20,681 nucleotides of DNA from Propionibacteriaceae bacterium (lineage in GTDB: Bacteria > Actinomycetota > Actinomycetes > Propionibacteriales > Propionibacteriaceae): the NCBI GenBank assembly GCA_024636075.1, contig JAGXHS010000061.1, positions 1 through 20,681 on the forward strand, given 5' to 3'. The notes below the pieces were generated by a model. The model was not told the origin of the DNA. It was given only the letters and a program-made list of their open reading frames with translations, and searched no databases. How positions within the stretch are numbered: position 1 is the first letter of the stretch; each line of letters opens with the position of its first letter. Shown here one piece after another: positions 1 to 7,431 of the stretch. Made by a program: the position numbers and the translations under genes.

Positions 1-174
1 ATCGACCACTCGAGCACCAGCCCCAATCACCGCGTTGAGCGCGAGGCTGTTGTCGATGTGACGCGACCAGACCCGATCCTTTTCCCGAGGCCCAAGCAGG
101 CCACGATCGATACCGCGCCCTATCAATATGTCGACATATTGATCCAGTACTGGATTGCTTCCGCGATCAGTCAC
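1..174 (-). CDS. rsmG: 16S rRNA (guanine-527-N7) methyltransferase RsmG, N-terminal part (gene runs off the window)
   Basis: RsmG (GidB) uses S-adenosylmethionine to methylate G527 of 16S rRNA. Only the first 58 codons are in the window. The translation contains ILIGRGIDRGLLGPRE followed by WSRHIDNSLALNAVI, the usual actinobacterial RsmG N-terminus, and breaks off at GARVVD, where the SAM-binding glycine motif begins. I chose the GTG at 172-174: it lies inside the 8-nt overlap GTGACTGA with the end of jag, so its translation is probably coupled to jag. The gene order rpmH-rnpA-yidD-yidC-jag-rsmG is conserved in actinobacteria and supports the call. Catalytic residues cannot be checked because they lie outside the window. 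Confidence 0.88.
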   Translation of the reverse strand, partial: MTDRGSNPVLDQYVDILIGRGIDRGLLGPREKDRVWSRHIDNSLALNAVIGAGARVVD

Positions 175-895
175 GCGGCTGGATGACCACGCGTCGTTTG
201 GGTTCGACGCCCTCCGATTCACTGTGCAGGCCTGCCGAAGCCACCACATCATGGACGATCTTACGCTCGAAGGGATTCATCGGCGCCAGCCGAACCGCCT
301 CCCCAGACTCCCGGGACTCCTCGACGGCGTCCCTGGCAAGAATCTGTAGTTCCTGACGCCGCTTCTCCCGGAACCCGGCGACATCGAGCATCAATCTGCT
401 GCGATGGCCTGCTTCTGTCATGACTGCCAGTCGAGCCAGCTCCTGCAAGGCATCAAGCACCTCGCCATTGCGGCCGACCAACACGTCGGAGGTGGTCACC
501 ACCGAGACGTGGGCACGACCACCCTCAGAGTAGGTGTCGATGTCGCCGTCCAGGTCTGCAATGTCGAGCAGCTCTTCCAGGTAGTCGGCCGCGATGTCGC
601 CCTCGTTCTCCAGCTCATCGCCCTCACCATCCTGACTGTCGTCAGAAGTCACCGAATCCTGATCCGCGGTGTCGCCTTCGTCCTCAAGCTCATCGCCCTC
701 ACCATCCTGACTGTCGTCAGAAGTCGCCGAATCCTGATCCGCGGTGTCGTCCGCATCCGGGCGCTCCAAGGCCTCTTTCACTCCTGAATCCGCCGGCGCC
801 ACATCGGGCTGAGCATCGTCGCGCGCGTCAATCTCAAGCACCGACGTCGCGTTCGTCGTGGACACGTCTTCGGAAGTCGTGTGGGTGTCACTCAT
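167..895 (-). CDS. jag: Jag/KhpB-like RNA-binding protein with KH and R3H domains
   Basis: The 242-residue protein has a low-complexity acidic N-terminal half (about residues 1-105) and a folded C-terminal half. A KH-type segment is seen around VGRNGEVLDALQELARLAV. The R3H motif is seen in NPFERKIVHDVV, with Arg and His three residues apart, followed by the usual GLHSESEG. The family (SpoIIIJ-associated Jag, also KhpB) binds RNA and is linked to control of cell elongation. It is normally encoded directly after yidC, as here. The Jag-N domain of firmicute homologues is replaced by the acidic region, which contains a 25-residue sequence repeated twice in tandem. The ATG start has AGGAG about 11 nt upstream. 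The coding end overlaps rsmG by 8 nt. Confidence 0.9.
   Translation of the reverse strand: MSDTHTTSEDVSTTNATSVLEIDARDDAQPDVAPADSGVKEALERPDADDTADQDSATSDDSQDGEGDELEDEGDTADQDSVTSDDSQDGEGDELENEGDIAADYLEELLDIADLDGDIDTYSEGGRAHVSVVTTSDVLVGRNGEVLDALQELARLAVMTEAGHRSRLMLDVAGFREKRRQELQILARDAVEESRESGEAVRLAPMNPFERKIVHDVVASAGLHSESEGVEPKRRVVIQPRD
596..745. repeat. 75-bp direct tandem repeat, two copies, inside jag
   Basis: Copies at 596-670 and 671-745 are nearly identical and in frame. Each encodes a 25-residue acidic unit containing DTADQDS, TSDDSQDGEGDELE and EGD. The first few bases at each junction differ slightly. The repeat adds only disordered acidic sequence before the KH domain, and its period of 75 bp keeps the frame, so copy-number change would be tolerated. 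Confidence 0.9.
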
Positions 896-970
896 CAGAA
901 AGTGCTCTCCTGTTCGAACAAGGGAATGGTGGCGAGGGCAGGGCCCTCACCCATGGTGAAAACTGCTGGG

Positions 971-2068
971 TCACTTCTTTCGGGATGAGCGGCTCTGGCG
1001 CTGTGGCTGCTGGCGCGAGACAACCTGCTTGCCACCCGACGTGGTCTTGCGCACTGTCTGGCGGCTGACGGACTGACGCGCCACGGCCTGACGCTCGGAG
1101 CCGTCCTCGTCCACCACGACGGCGCTGGGTGTCTCGGTGACGACCTTGCGCTGACGCTTCTTGTTGCGGGCAGCCTCGATCTCGCGCGGATCCTGGCCCT
1201 TGGCCCGCACCCGCTCCTCCCAGTCCACGTACGCGGGAGTGTTCGGAGCGGGATTGTTGTGGATCAGGATGTACTGCTGGGCCATCGTCCAGATGTTCGT
1301 GGTGAGCCAGTACATCAGCACGCCGATCGGCATGCTGATGCCGCCGACGGCGAAGACCACCGGTAGCAGGTACAGCATCATCTTCTGCTGTTGTGCCATC
1401 GGCCCTGTCAGTGCCTCGGGCGGCATGTTCTTCTGCATCAGCTGCATCTGAGTGATGAACAGCACAGAGGTCATCCCGACGATCAGGACAAGTGACAGCA
1501 CCTGGGTTGCCCCGAAACCTTCTGACAAGGGCAGGAATCGCCCGGCCAGACGCGCACCGAAAACGTCTGCGTTCTGCAGCGAGGTCATCAACTCGGGGTG
1601 GTTCTTGAAGAAGGTGCCGCGAGGAATGCCGCGGGAGGCTCCTTCGAGCACCCGGAAGAGCGCCAGGAAGATCGGCATCTGCAGCAGCAGTGGCAGGCAC
1701 GACGCCGCCGGATTGACGCCCTCCTCCCGGTACAGCTTCATCGTCTCCTGACCGAGACGCTCCCGATCGTGGCCGAACTTCTCCTGCAGCGCCTTCATCT
1801 TGGGCTGCACCAGCTGCATGTTGCGCGCAGAGTTGATCTGCTTGACGAAGATGGGGATCAGCAAGGTCCGGATGACCACTGTCAGAGAGACGATGGCCAA
1901 GGTCCACGACCAGCCGGAATCAACACCGAACAGCGGGCTGAAAGCCTTGTGGAACAGCACCACGAGACCGGACACCGCCCAGTAGAGGGGCTGCATCAGA
2001 GCAGACATCATGTCCAGGAAGGACTGCCAGACGCCGAAGAACAGCAACAACGGAGTGATCAGGGACAC
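971..2068 (-). CDS. yidC: Membrane protein insertase YidC/Oxa1 family
   Basis: YidC inserts and folds inner-membrane proteins, alone or with SecYEG. The 365-residue protein shows five hydrophobic segments at about residues 28-48, 54-75, 122-142, 189-209 and 229-262. The hydrophilic groove arginine (R67 in VVIRTLLIPIF) and the cytoplasmic hairpin after it (QPKMKALQEKFG) match the family. The C-terminal tail (about residue 275 on) is long and rich in Arg, Lys, Ser and Gln, as in Gram-positive YidC proteins that bind ribosomes. The GTG start at 2066-2068 has GAGG six nt upstream, which overlaps the stop of yidD, so the two genes are probably translationally coupled. No large periplasmic P1 domain is present, as expected outside Gram-negative bacteria. 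Confidence 0.95.
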   Translation of the reverse strand: MSLITPLLLFFGVWQSFLDMMSALMQPLYWAVSGLVVLFHKAFSPLFGVDSGWSWTLAIVSLTVVIRTLLIPIFVKQINSARNMQLVQPKMKALQEKFGHDRERLGQETMKLYREEGVNPAASCLPLLLQMPIFLALFRVLEGASRGIPRGTFFKNHPELMTSLQNADVFGARLAGRFLPLSEGFGATQVLSLVLIVGMTSVLFITQMQLMQKNMPPEALTGPMAQQQKMMLYLLPVVFAVGGISMPIGVLMYWLTTNIWTMAQQYILIHNNPAPNTPAYVDWEERVRAKGQDPREIEAARNKKRQRKVVTETPSAVVVDEDGSERQAVARQSVSRQTVRKTTSGGKQVVSRQQPQRQSRSSRKK

Positions 2069-2076
2069 GTCGAACC

Positions 2077-2385
2077 TCAGTGTTGGATGGTGATGCCCGC
2101 GGTTGCGGGCTCGGTGGAATCAGAGGGAGTGCACTCGCCAGCTGGCTCGGCAGCCGACTCGGCAGCTTCGGGCGTGCCGGGGACGGGATCGTAGCCACCC
2201 AGTGACCACGGATTACAGCGCACGATGCGATGAATCGTCAACCATCCGCCATGAATGGCGCCGTGGGTCTGCACCGCACGAAGGCCGTAAGCCGAACAAC
2301 TGGGGTGGTACTTGCAGACGTTTCCGTACAGCGGAGAGATGACGGCGCGCCAGATTCGGATGAAGGCGATCATGAGGTACTTCAT
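2077..2385 (-). CDS. yidD: Membrane protein insertion efficiency factor YidD
   Basis: This 102-residue protein carries the full YidD signature: an amphipathic N-terminus (FIRIWRAVISPLYG), then CKYHPSCSAYGLRAVQTHG, then RIVRCNPWSLGGYDPVP. The conserved cysteines of CxxxPSCS and RCNPW are present. YidD is a small peripheral membrane protein that helps YidC-dependent insertion and is encoded beside yidC in most bacteria. The last 30 residues are a non-conserved acidic, Glu/Ala/Thr-rich extension. The start codon overlaps the rnpA stop as ATGA (2382-2385). Confidence 0.95.
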   Translation of the reverse strand: MKYLMIAFIRIWRAVISPLYGNVCKYHPSCSAYGLRAVQTHGAIHGGWLTIHRIVRCNPWSLGGYDPVPGTPEAAESAAEPAGECTPSDSTEPATAGITIQH

Positions 2386-2762
2386 GCTGTCTCCCCGTCA
2401 TCGATGCCAAGGCGGTCATCGATGCCCAGGCGCTTCAGTGATGTCTGCCATCCATTGTGCACGTCCGCCGCCAACCGTTCCGGCATTGTCGCCGAGGCGG
2501 GCAGGGCCCGCACCACCACATTCAGTCCGCAGGGATGCCGGGCCACCAGCGGTCGCATCAAGTGCCTGAGCCGTCTCTTCACCCGGTTTCGGGCAACTGC
2601 ATTACCGACAGCCTTCGAGACGACAAATCCGACGAGCGAGTCCGGCTCATCGCTCGTCGCCCGGGCGTGCACGACCACTGTGGGCTTCGCCGTGCGCACA
2701 CCGCGGCGGATCGTTTCGCGAAAGTCCTGTGACCCACGCATACGCGCCCGCTGCGGCAACAC
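2382..2762 (-). CDS. rnpA: Ribonuclease P protein component
   Basis: RnpA is the protein subunit of RNase P, which with the RNA subunit matures the 5' ends of tRNAs. The 126-residue translation begins MLPQRARMRGSQDF, typical for actinobacterial RnpA. It contains the RNR motif region (GNAVARNRVKRRLRHLMR, about residues 52-70) and the preceding GFVVSKAVG strand. The GTG at 2760-2762 is chosen because homologues begin with the same MLP sequence; it lies 2 nt after the rpmH stop. The last residues contain a duplicated LGIDD unit (18-bp repeat at 2397-2432), a lineage-specific tail. Stop overlaps yidD start. Confidence 0.95.
   Translation of the reverse strand: MLPQRARMRGSQDFRETIRRGVRTAKPTVVVHARATSDEPDSLVGFVVSKAVGNAVARNRVKRRLRHLMRPLVARHPCGLNVVVRALPASATMPERLAADVHNGWQTSLKRLGIDDRLGIDDGETA
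2397..2432. repeat. 18-bp tandem duplication at the 3' end of rnpA
   Basis: Two copies (2397-2414 and 2415-2432) differ by one base and encode LGIDDR/LGIDDG. The duplication lies beyond the conserved RnpA fold, immediately before the rnpA/yidD ATGA overlap. Confidence 0.85.
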
Positions 2763-2764
2763 CG

Positions 2765-2902
2765 TCAGCCAGACAGCTCGCTGCGGCCCTTGCGGCGGCG
2801 GCTGGAGAGAATCGAGCGCCCAGCACGGGTCCGCATCCGAGTGCGGAAGCCGTGCGTGCGGCTGCGCCGACGATTACTTGGCTGAAAGGTGCGCTTGGTC
2901 AT
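2765..2902 (-). CDS. rpmH: 50S ribosomal protein L34
   Basis: The 45-residue reading frame gives MTKRTFQPSNRRRSRTHGF, then RTRMRTRAGRSIL, then RRRKGRSELSG. This is a complete, highly basic L34 of ordinary length. L34 is a component of the large ribosomal subunit. The start ATG (2900-2902) has AGGAAG upstream at about 9 nt. It is the first gene of the leftward operon and is divergent from dnaA. The stop lies 2 nt from the rnpA start. Confidence 0.97.
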   Translation of the reverse strand: MTKRTFQPSNRRRSRTHGFRTRMRTRAGRSILSSRRRKGRSELSG

Positions 2903-3328
2903 GCCGAAGGTCTTCCTGGTGCGAGGGTCATCTCAATCCGGCGCTCCGTCACAGTGAGCGGGACGCCGCGCAAGGTCGCCAAGGCGGCGACTCGCCTACG
3001 ATACGCGGTGCCGAGCTCCAGCAGCAAACTGGAAGCTTCCACATCAAGTCACGCAGACGTCCATCCGGAGGTGTGTCCAGCAGACACGCCGAAAAGCAAC
3101 TGTACTGTGTCTTATCTAGTACTTGCGGCAGCAGCCGCGAGCTTGTTACCGTCGACCAGCAGCAGAGTTTTCCACAAGGCGGGATGAGCCGGGGGGATCA
3201 GGGGTGACGTTTACCCACAGCCTGTGGAAAACTATGTTGAAAGTCAGGACTACAAGCGTCGATTCCCAGGCGGATCATCCACCTGGACCGATCATGTGGG
3301 TCGCGGAGACCCGAGACTGGAGCAACAG
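2903..3328. promoter_or_regulatory. rpmH-dnaA divergent intergenic region
   Basis: This 426-base stretch separates the leftward rpmH operon from dnaA and holds no convincing gene. It carries three DnaA-box-like 9-mers between 3168 and 3231. A relatively AT-rich patch at about 3095-3125 includes GTACT and AGTAC as inverted arms (3103-3123) and may contain promoter elements, but I could not assign a convincing -35/-10 pair on either strand. The dnaA frame stays open upstream to a GTG at 3224, which is considered under dnaA. Confidence 0.6.
3168..3231. promoter_or_regulatory. Cluster of three DnaA-box-like sites upstream of dnaA
   Basis: TTTTCCACA lies at 3168-3176 on the plus strand, TTACCCACA at 3211-3219 on the plus strand, and TGTGGAAAA at 3223-3231 (TTTTCCACA on the minus strand). 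Each differs by one base from TTATCCACA. The last two face each other across 3 nt. Binding of DnaA here would fit autorepression of dnaA, which is known in several bacteria. Its action here is inferred from position. Confidence 0.65.
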
Positions 3329-4795
3329 GTGGACGCACCCCCGCCAATTCCCCCCGACCGCACGGACGGCGGCTTCGGTGTCATCTCGAATGTCGAACTG
3401 CAGAAGGCTTGGCAGCAGGTCCTGAAGCAGTCCGACGCACCCAACCGGGCATGGCTCAAGAGCGCCAAGCCGCTGACGGTCCATGAATCCACAGTGATGG
3501 TGGCTGTCCCCAACGACTTCACCCGGGAGCGGATCGAGACCAGGTTGCGCACCCAGCTCGAGGAGTCACTCAGCGACGCCTTCACCCGCCCGATGCGGCT
3601 CGCCATCACGATAGAACCGGATCTTGAGCTCAATCTGGAGCCCGATGACTCTCGGGTGGAGGATGACGAAGACCTGACCATCTCACACCTGACGCCAATT
3701 CGCTCAGCTGACGCTCCGCGACCCTCGGTGAACGGATCCAGCCACGCCGGCCGTCCGGTACTCGCTGATCACCTCAACCCGAAATACACCTTCGACTCGT
3801 TCGTGATCGGATCCTCCAACCGGTTCGCTCACGCGGCCGCGGTTGCCGTCGCGGAAGCTCCCGGCAAGTCGTACAACCCCCTGATGATCTACGGCCAATC
3901 AGGGCTGGGCAAGACTCACCTGCTGCATGCCATCGGTCATTACGTCCAGCAGTACTTCGAGCGCGTGCGGGTCAAGTACGTCAGTACCGAGGAACTCACG
4001 AACGACTTCATCAACTCGATCTCGGACAACCGAACCGCGCAGTTCCGTCGCACCTACCGCGACGTCGACGTTCTGCTCATCGACGACATCCAGTTCCTGG
4101 AGTCTAAGATCCAGACGCAAGAGGAGTTCTTTCACACCTTCAACACGCTGCACAATGCACAGAAACAGATCGTGATGACCTCCGATCGGCCGCCGAAGAA
4201 GCTGGCTGCATTGGAGCATCGGTTGCGGAGCCGTTTCGAGTGGGGCTTGATCACCGACATCCAGCCACCTGACCTCGAGACCCGGATTGCGATCTTGAAG
4301 AAGATGGTGAACACCCACGGCCTGACCGTCGACCCGGACGTGCTGGAATTTGTCGCCTCGCGCATCCAGACCAACATTCGCGAACTCGAGGGAGCACTCA
4401 TTCGGGTCACCGCATTTGCCAGCCTGAACAAGCAACATGTCGACCTGTCCTTGACCGAGAACGTGCTTCGCGACCTGATTCCGGATGGCGGTGAGGCAGA
4501 GGTCACTTCGGCCAGCATCATGTCGGAGACGGCCTCCTACTTCGGGATCACCATGGAGGAACTTACCGGCCAGTCCCGCACCCATGCGCTGGTGACGGCT
4601 CGCCAGATCGCGATGTACTTGTGCCGCGAACTGACCGATATGTCGTTGCCCAAGATCGGCCAGGAGTTCGGCGGCAAGGATCACACCACGGTGATGCACG
4701 CGCATCGCAAGATCCGCCAGCTACTCCGAGAACGTCGCAGTGTCTTCAACCAGGTGAGTGAACTGACCAACCGGATCAAACACCAATCTCACTGA
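3329..4795 (+). CDS. dnaA: Chromosomal replication initiator protein DnaA
   Basis: DnaA is the AAA+ ATPase that binds DnaA boxes, opens oriC and recruits the helicase. With a GTG start at 3329 the protein has 488 residues. Domain I begins near residue 22 (VELQKAWQQVL). A variable acidic linker covers about residues 96-140. The AAA+ core carries Walker A GQSGLGKT (189-196) and Walker B LLIDD (249-253). The DNA-binding domain IV signature DHTTVMHA is at 451-458. I chose GTG 3329 because GGAG lies 6 nt upstream (3319-3322). The frame remains open to a GTG at 3224 (523 residues), but that codon sits inside a DnaA box and lacks a ribosome-binding site. The stop is 16 bp from the convergent TetR gene's stop. 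Confidence 0.97.
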   Translation: MDAPPPIPPDRTDGGFGVISNVELQKAWQQVLKQSDAPNRAWLKSAKPLTVHESTVMVAVPNDFTRERIETRLRTQLEESLSDAFTRPMRLAITIEPDLELNLEPDDSRVEDDEDLTISHLTPIRSADAPRPSVNGSSHAGRPVLADHLNPKYTFDSFVIGSSNRFAHAAAVAVAEAPGKSYNPLMIYGQSGLGKTHLLHAIGHYVQQYFERVRVKYVSTEELTNDFINSISDNRTAQFRRTYRDVDVLLIDDIQFLESKIQTQEEFFHTFNTLHNAQKQIVMTSDRPPKKLAALEHRLRSRFEWGLITDIQPPDLETRIAILKKMVNTHGLTVDPDVLEFVASRIQTNIRELEGALIRVTAFASLNKQHVDLSLTENVLRDLIPDGGEAEVTSASIMSETASYFGITMEELTGQSRTHALVTARQIAMYLCRELTDMSLPKIGQEFGGKDHTTVMHAHRKIRQLLRERRSVFNQVSELTNRIKHQSH

Positions 4796-4811
4796 GTTTC
4801 AGTCCTCCGGA

Positions 4812-5456
4812 TCAGGCGCTTGCTTCGATCTGTAGGTTGGGCACTTCCTCGACCGGCCTGGTCAGCAGGGCTCCCATCAGAATTTCCAGCCGATCAACCA
4901 GACCCTCATCGGAAACGTTGTGCAGCCATTGCATCTGCAAACCATCCAGTGCGGCCACCATCAGCTCCGAGGCCACCTCGGCGCTGATACCAGGACGCAA
5001 CAGGCCCTGCTCCTGAAGTTCCTCGAACGCCTGCAGGCAACGCTCCAACACCGATCGGTACTGCTCTGCGAAGTATTCGTGAGCAGGGTGTGAGGCATCT
5101 GTCGCCTCGGCGGCCAGGATCGTGAACATCTGCACCACCTGACGCTCCTGTTCGTTCAGCCGAATGAACCTCGCCACGGCACACAGGTACTCCACGCCGA
5201 TGAGTTCAGCGGTGAGACCGGCCTCGACACGATTCCGTTCGCTGACCACGCGGAGAACCTCGTGCAGCAGGTCCTCCTTCGAGCCGAAGTGGTACAACAG
5301 CCCGGGATGGGTGATGCCGATTCGAGAGGCCAGTTCCCGCAACGAGCTGGCACGGTAGCCCTTCTCTGCGAACATCTCCACCGCAGTGGCGATGATCTGG
5401 GCCCGACGCTGACTCCCCTTGGCGGAGAGTTCGTGGATCGAAGCTGACGAGGTCAC
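4812..5456 (-). CDS. TetR/AcrR-family transcriptional regulator
   Basis: The 214-residue protein has a TetR N-terminal domain: RRAQIIATAVEMFAEKGYRASS, then a helix-turn-helix (LRELASRIGITHPGLLYHFGSK, about residues 39-60), then EDLLHEVLR. The C-terminal ligand domain (about 75-205) is helical and not diagnostic of a ligand. The frame stays open to 5558, but GTG 5454-5456 is preferred: AAGGA lies 5 nt upstream, and a palindromic operator candidate at 5510-5537 would otherwise be inside the gene. It is convergent with dnaA and sits between dnaA and oriC/dnaN, an unusual place. No obvious target gene is adjacent on the same strand, so only autoregulation is suggested by the sequence. Confidence 0.9.
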   Translation of the reverse strand: MTSSASIHELSAKGSQRRAQIIATAVEMFAEKGYRASSLRELASRIGITHPGLLYHFGSKEDLLHEVLRVVSERNRVEAGLTAELIGVEYLCAVARFIRLNEQERQVVQMFTILAAEATDASHPAHEYFAEQYRSVLERCLQAFEELQEQGLLRPGISAEVASELMVAALDGLQMQWLHNVSDEGLVDRLEILMGALLTRPVEEVPNLQIEASA

Positions 5457-5509
5457 GATCTTCCTTTGTTCGTTAGACGTGTTTCTCCAACGCAGTGCCT
5501 CGGGGCTCA

Positions 5510-5537
5510 CTTGCATATGACAAGAATCATACACAAG
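5510..5537. promoter_or_regulatory. Imperfect palindrome, candidate TetR operator
   Basis: The 28-bp element has the form CTTG-NN-TATGA-N6-TCATA-NN-CAAG, so 9 of 11 positions in each arm pair. It lies about 55 bp upstream of the TetR-family GTG start. The minus strand reads TATGAT here, a possible -10. Size and symmetry suit a TetR dimer or pair of dimers. The link to this regulator is inferred from position. Confidence 0.6.
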
Positions 5538-5822
5538 AAGGGTGAGGGCATTGGACACTTACGCCGGGTAACGCCGCGAAACCAACCGGATGGCAGCAAG
5601 TTCGCGCTTCGGACAGGTCCTCCCCCGCCTCATCATCCTGTGGACCCAGGCTGTGGATCTGATGCGACCAGCCTGTGGATGAGCCTGGACAAGACCATCC
5701 GCCGCCGAATCGTCCCCAGGAAATCCACGACCCTACCGCCTTCGTGAACAGGGCTGGGCGTCAGCAATGACGACTACACTAGGTGGAACAGGGGTTGTCC
5801 ACAGAATCCACAGCTGTGATGA

Positions 5823-5835
5823 CCAGTACTACTGG
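5823..5835. repeat. Perfect inverted repeat CCAGTA-C-TACTGG in oriC
   Basis: A 13-bp palindrome with a single central base lies 10 bp downstream of the last DnaA-box-like site. It could be a protein-binding site at the origin. A second small palindrome, GTGGG-TGC-CCCAC, follows at 5860-5872. No known factor is assigned. Confidence 0.6.
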
Positions 5836-6042
5836 ACATACATCTGAATAGTCTTCAAAGTGGGTGCCCCACTCACCGGTGGACAGTCTCACTGATTCAG
5901 TTGCGCCACAGTACTTGCACCGGATGCTTCGATATGATGCCTTCAGCCGGGCTTCAACGACTTGACCTTCTGATGGCCAAGAATCTTGTTCGGCACGCCA
6001 GCGAAGGCACCAGGAACGACCACCCGAAGAATGGGGACCGCA

Positions 6043-7221
6043 GTGAAGATCCGCCTCGAACGCGATGTGATGGCAGAAGCCGTGGCATGGGCCGCTCGTA
6101 GCCTGCCGAATCGACCCAGCGTCCCGATCCTGGCTGGACTGTTGATACGCGCCGATGCCGAGGGAGTGGAGCTGTCCAGCTTCGACTACGAGACCTCCGC
6201 CCGGATTCACGTGGCTGCCGAGGTGGAAGAACCCGGCCAGGCACTGGTGTCCGGCCGACTGCTGGCCGACATCGCCCGATCACTGCCGAACCGACCTGTG
6301 GAGATCAGCAGCCAGGAAGCTCGGCTGGAGTTGGTGTGCGGCTCAGCGCGTTTCACTTTGCAGACGCTGCCCGTGGATGACTACCCGGCACTACCGGAGA
6401 TGCCCAGCTCCACCGGAACGGTGAAATCCGACGAATTTGCCCAGGCGGTGTCGCAGGTCGTGGTGGCTGCGGGCCGCGACGAACTGCTGCCGGTGTTCAC
6501 CGGTGTGCGGGTCGAAATCGAGGGTGACAGGCTGTCACTGCTGGCCACCGACCGCTACCGGATGGCGTTGAAGGAACTGAAGTGGAATCCCTCAGCACCA
6601 CAGGAGTCCGGGGCCGCGCTGATTCCGGCGAAGGTGCTCAGCGAGACGGCCAAGTCCATGACTGCCGGCGACATCATCACGATGAGCTTGGCGAGCAGTG
6701 GCCACGCCGCCGGCCCCGGTTCCTCAGATGGTTTGGCGGGATTTCGTGGTGAGGGTCCGGCTGGCACCCGAGCGGTCACCACCCGGCTGTTGGACGGGGA
6801 GTTCCCCAAGGTGCGCCACCTGATGAGCGTGCAGCCGACCGTCACCGTGCGCTGCTCGACGAACGACCTGATCGCATCGGTCAAGCGTGTCGCGTTGGTC
6901 GCAGAACGCAACACTCCGTTGCGGATGTTGATCGAGGATGACCATGTCGCCCTCGAAGCGGCAACCGGCGATCAGGCTCAGGCGTCCGAGGCAATCCAGG
7001 CAACGGTGGAGAACCATCAGGGTGCAGAACTGGCGATCACAGCTGCCGGATTCAATCCGCACTACCTGTCTGATGCCTTGACCGCACTGGACACCCCATA
7101 CGTCAATTTCTCCTTCACCGCTGCCGGGAAACCCTGCCTCGTCACCGGATTGGCCGAGGTGGACGGCGAGCCGCTGACGGACTATCGGCACGTGATCATG
7201 CTGATGCGCCTACCCAGCTGA
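6043..7221 (+). CDS. dnaN: DNA polymerase III beta subunit (sliding clamp)
   Basis: DnaN forms the dimeric ring that tethers DNA polymerase III to the template. With GTG 6043 the protein has 392 residues, of ordinary clamp length, and starts MKIRLERDVMAEAVAWAARSL, matching family N-termini. Diagnostic segments are LPNRPSVPILAG, FDYETSA, VSGRLLADIARSLP, VAAGRDELLPVFTGV, ATDRYRMAL, and a C-terminal YRHVIMLMRLPS, equivalent to the usual MPMRL end. GGGGA lies about 5 nt upstream of the GTG. An in-frame ATG at 6031 is an alternative that would add 4 residues; the frame is open further to 5986. It lies immediately downstream of oriC and heads a rightward block of replication genes. Confidence 0.96.
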   Translation: MKIRLERDVMAEAVAWAARSLPNRPSVPILAGLLIRADAEGVELSSFDYETSARIHVAAEVEEPGQALVSGRLLADIARSLPNRPVEISSQEARLELVCGSARFTLQTLPVDDYPALPEMPSSTGTVKSDEFAQAVSQVVVAAGRDELLPVFTGVRVEIEGDRLSLLATDRYRMALKELKWNPSAPQESGAALIPAKVLSETAKSMTAGDIITMSLASSGHAAGPGSSDGLAGFRGEGPAGTRAVTTRLLDGEFPKVRHLMSVQPTVTVRCSTNDLIASVKRVALVAERNTPLRMLIEDDHVALEAATGDQAQASEAIQATVENHQGAELAITAAGFNPHYLSDALTALDTPYVNFSFTAAGKPCLVTGLAEVDGEPLTDYRHVIMLMRLPS

Positions 7222-7431
7222 TCTGCACACATCCTGAGTCGCGGCGGGACGGCTCACAGCACAGCCTCCCCTGCCGTTGAAGGGCAGTGCGCACATCCTT
7301 GGCCGTCGACCAGCGACTGTGTTTCCGACCTGATCCGGCCTGCCCCGTACTGCCGCTGCGTCGGTAGGGTTGTGACCGTTGCAGAACATCACTGCGCACG
7401 CATCGTTGACCACCACATGGAGGACGCGGAC

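Larger units (their letters stand above)
5457..6042. other. oriC: Probable oriC and dnaN upstream region
   Basis: This 586-base stretch holds no convincing gene. DnaA-box-like sites are TGTGGACCC (5639-5647), TGTGGATCT (5652-5660) and TGTGGATGA (5674-5682), all minus-oriented. TTGTCCACA (5795-5803), the consensus used in high-GC actinobacteria, is followed directly by GAATCCACA (5804-5812). AT-richer patches occur at about 5510-5545 and 5836-5860 and are candidates for the unwinding element. Inverted repeats are seen at 5823-5835 and 5860-5872. TATGAT at 5933-5938 may be a -10 for dnaN, though no good -35 is seen. In Streptomyces and mycobacteria oriC lies between dnaA and dnaN, in agreement with this placement. 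Confidence 0.75.

Noticed and set aside
888..1907. A 339-codon open frame on the minus strand overlapping yidC in another frame
   Set aside because: The sequence is Arg/Gly/Ala/Asp-rich shadow; yidC in its own frame has all family features.
2230..3207. A 325-codon plus-strand frame across yidD, rnpA and rpmH
   Set aside because: Overlaps three well-supported genes on the other strand and has no protein-like composition.
3899..4705. A long open frame antisense to the dnaA core
   Set aside because: Mirrors the conserved AAA+ region of dnaA and shows no domain or ribosome-binding site.
5779..6210. A minus-strand frame across oriC and the dnaN start
   Set aside because: Overlaps the dnaN N-terminus and the DnaA boxes, and nothing in the translation is recognisable.
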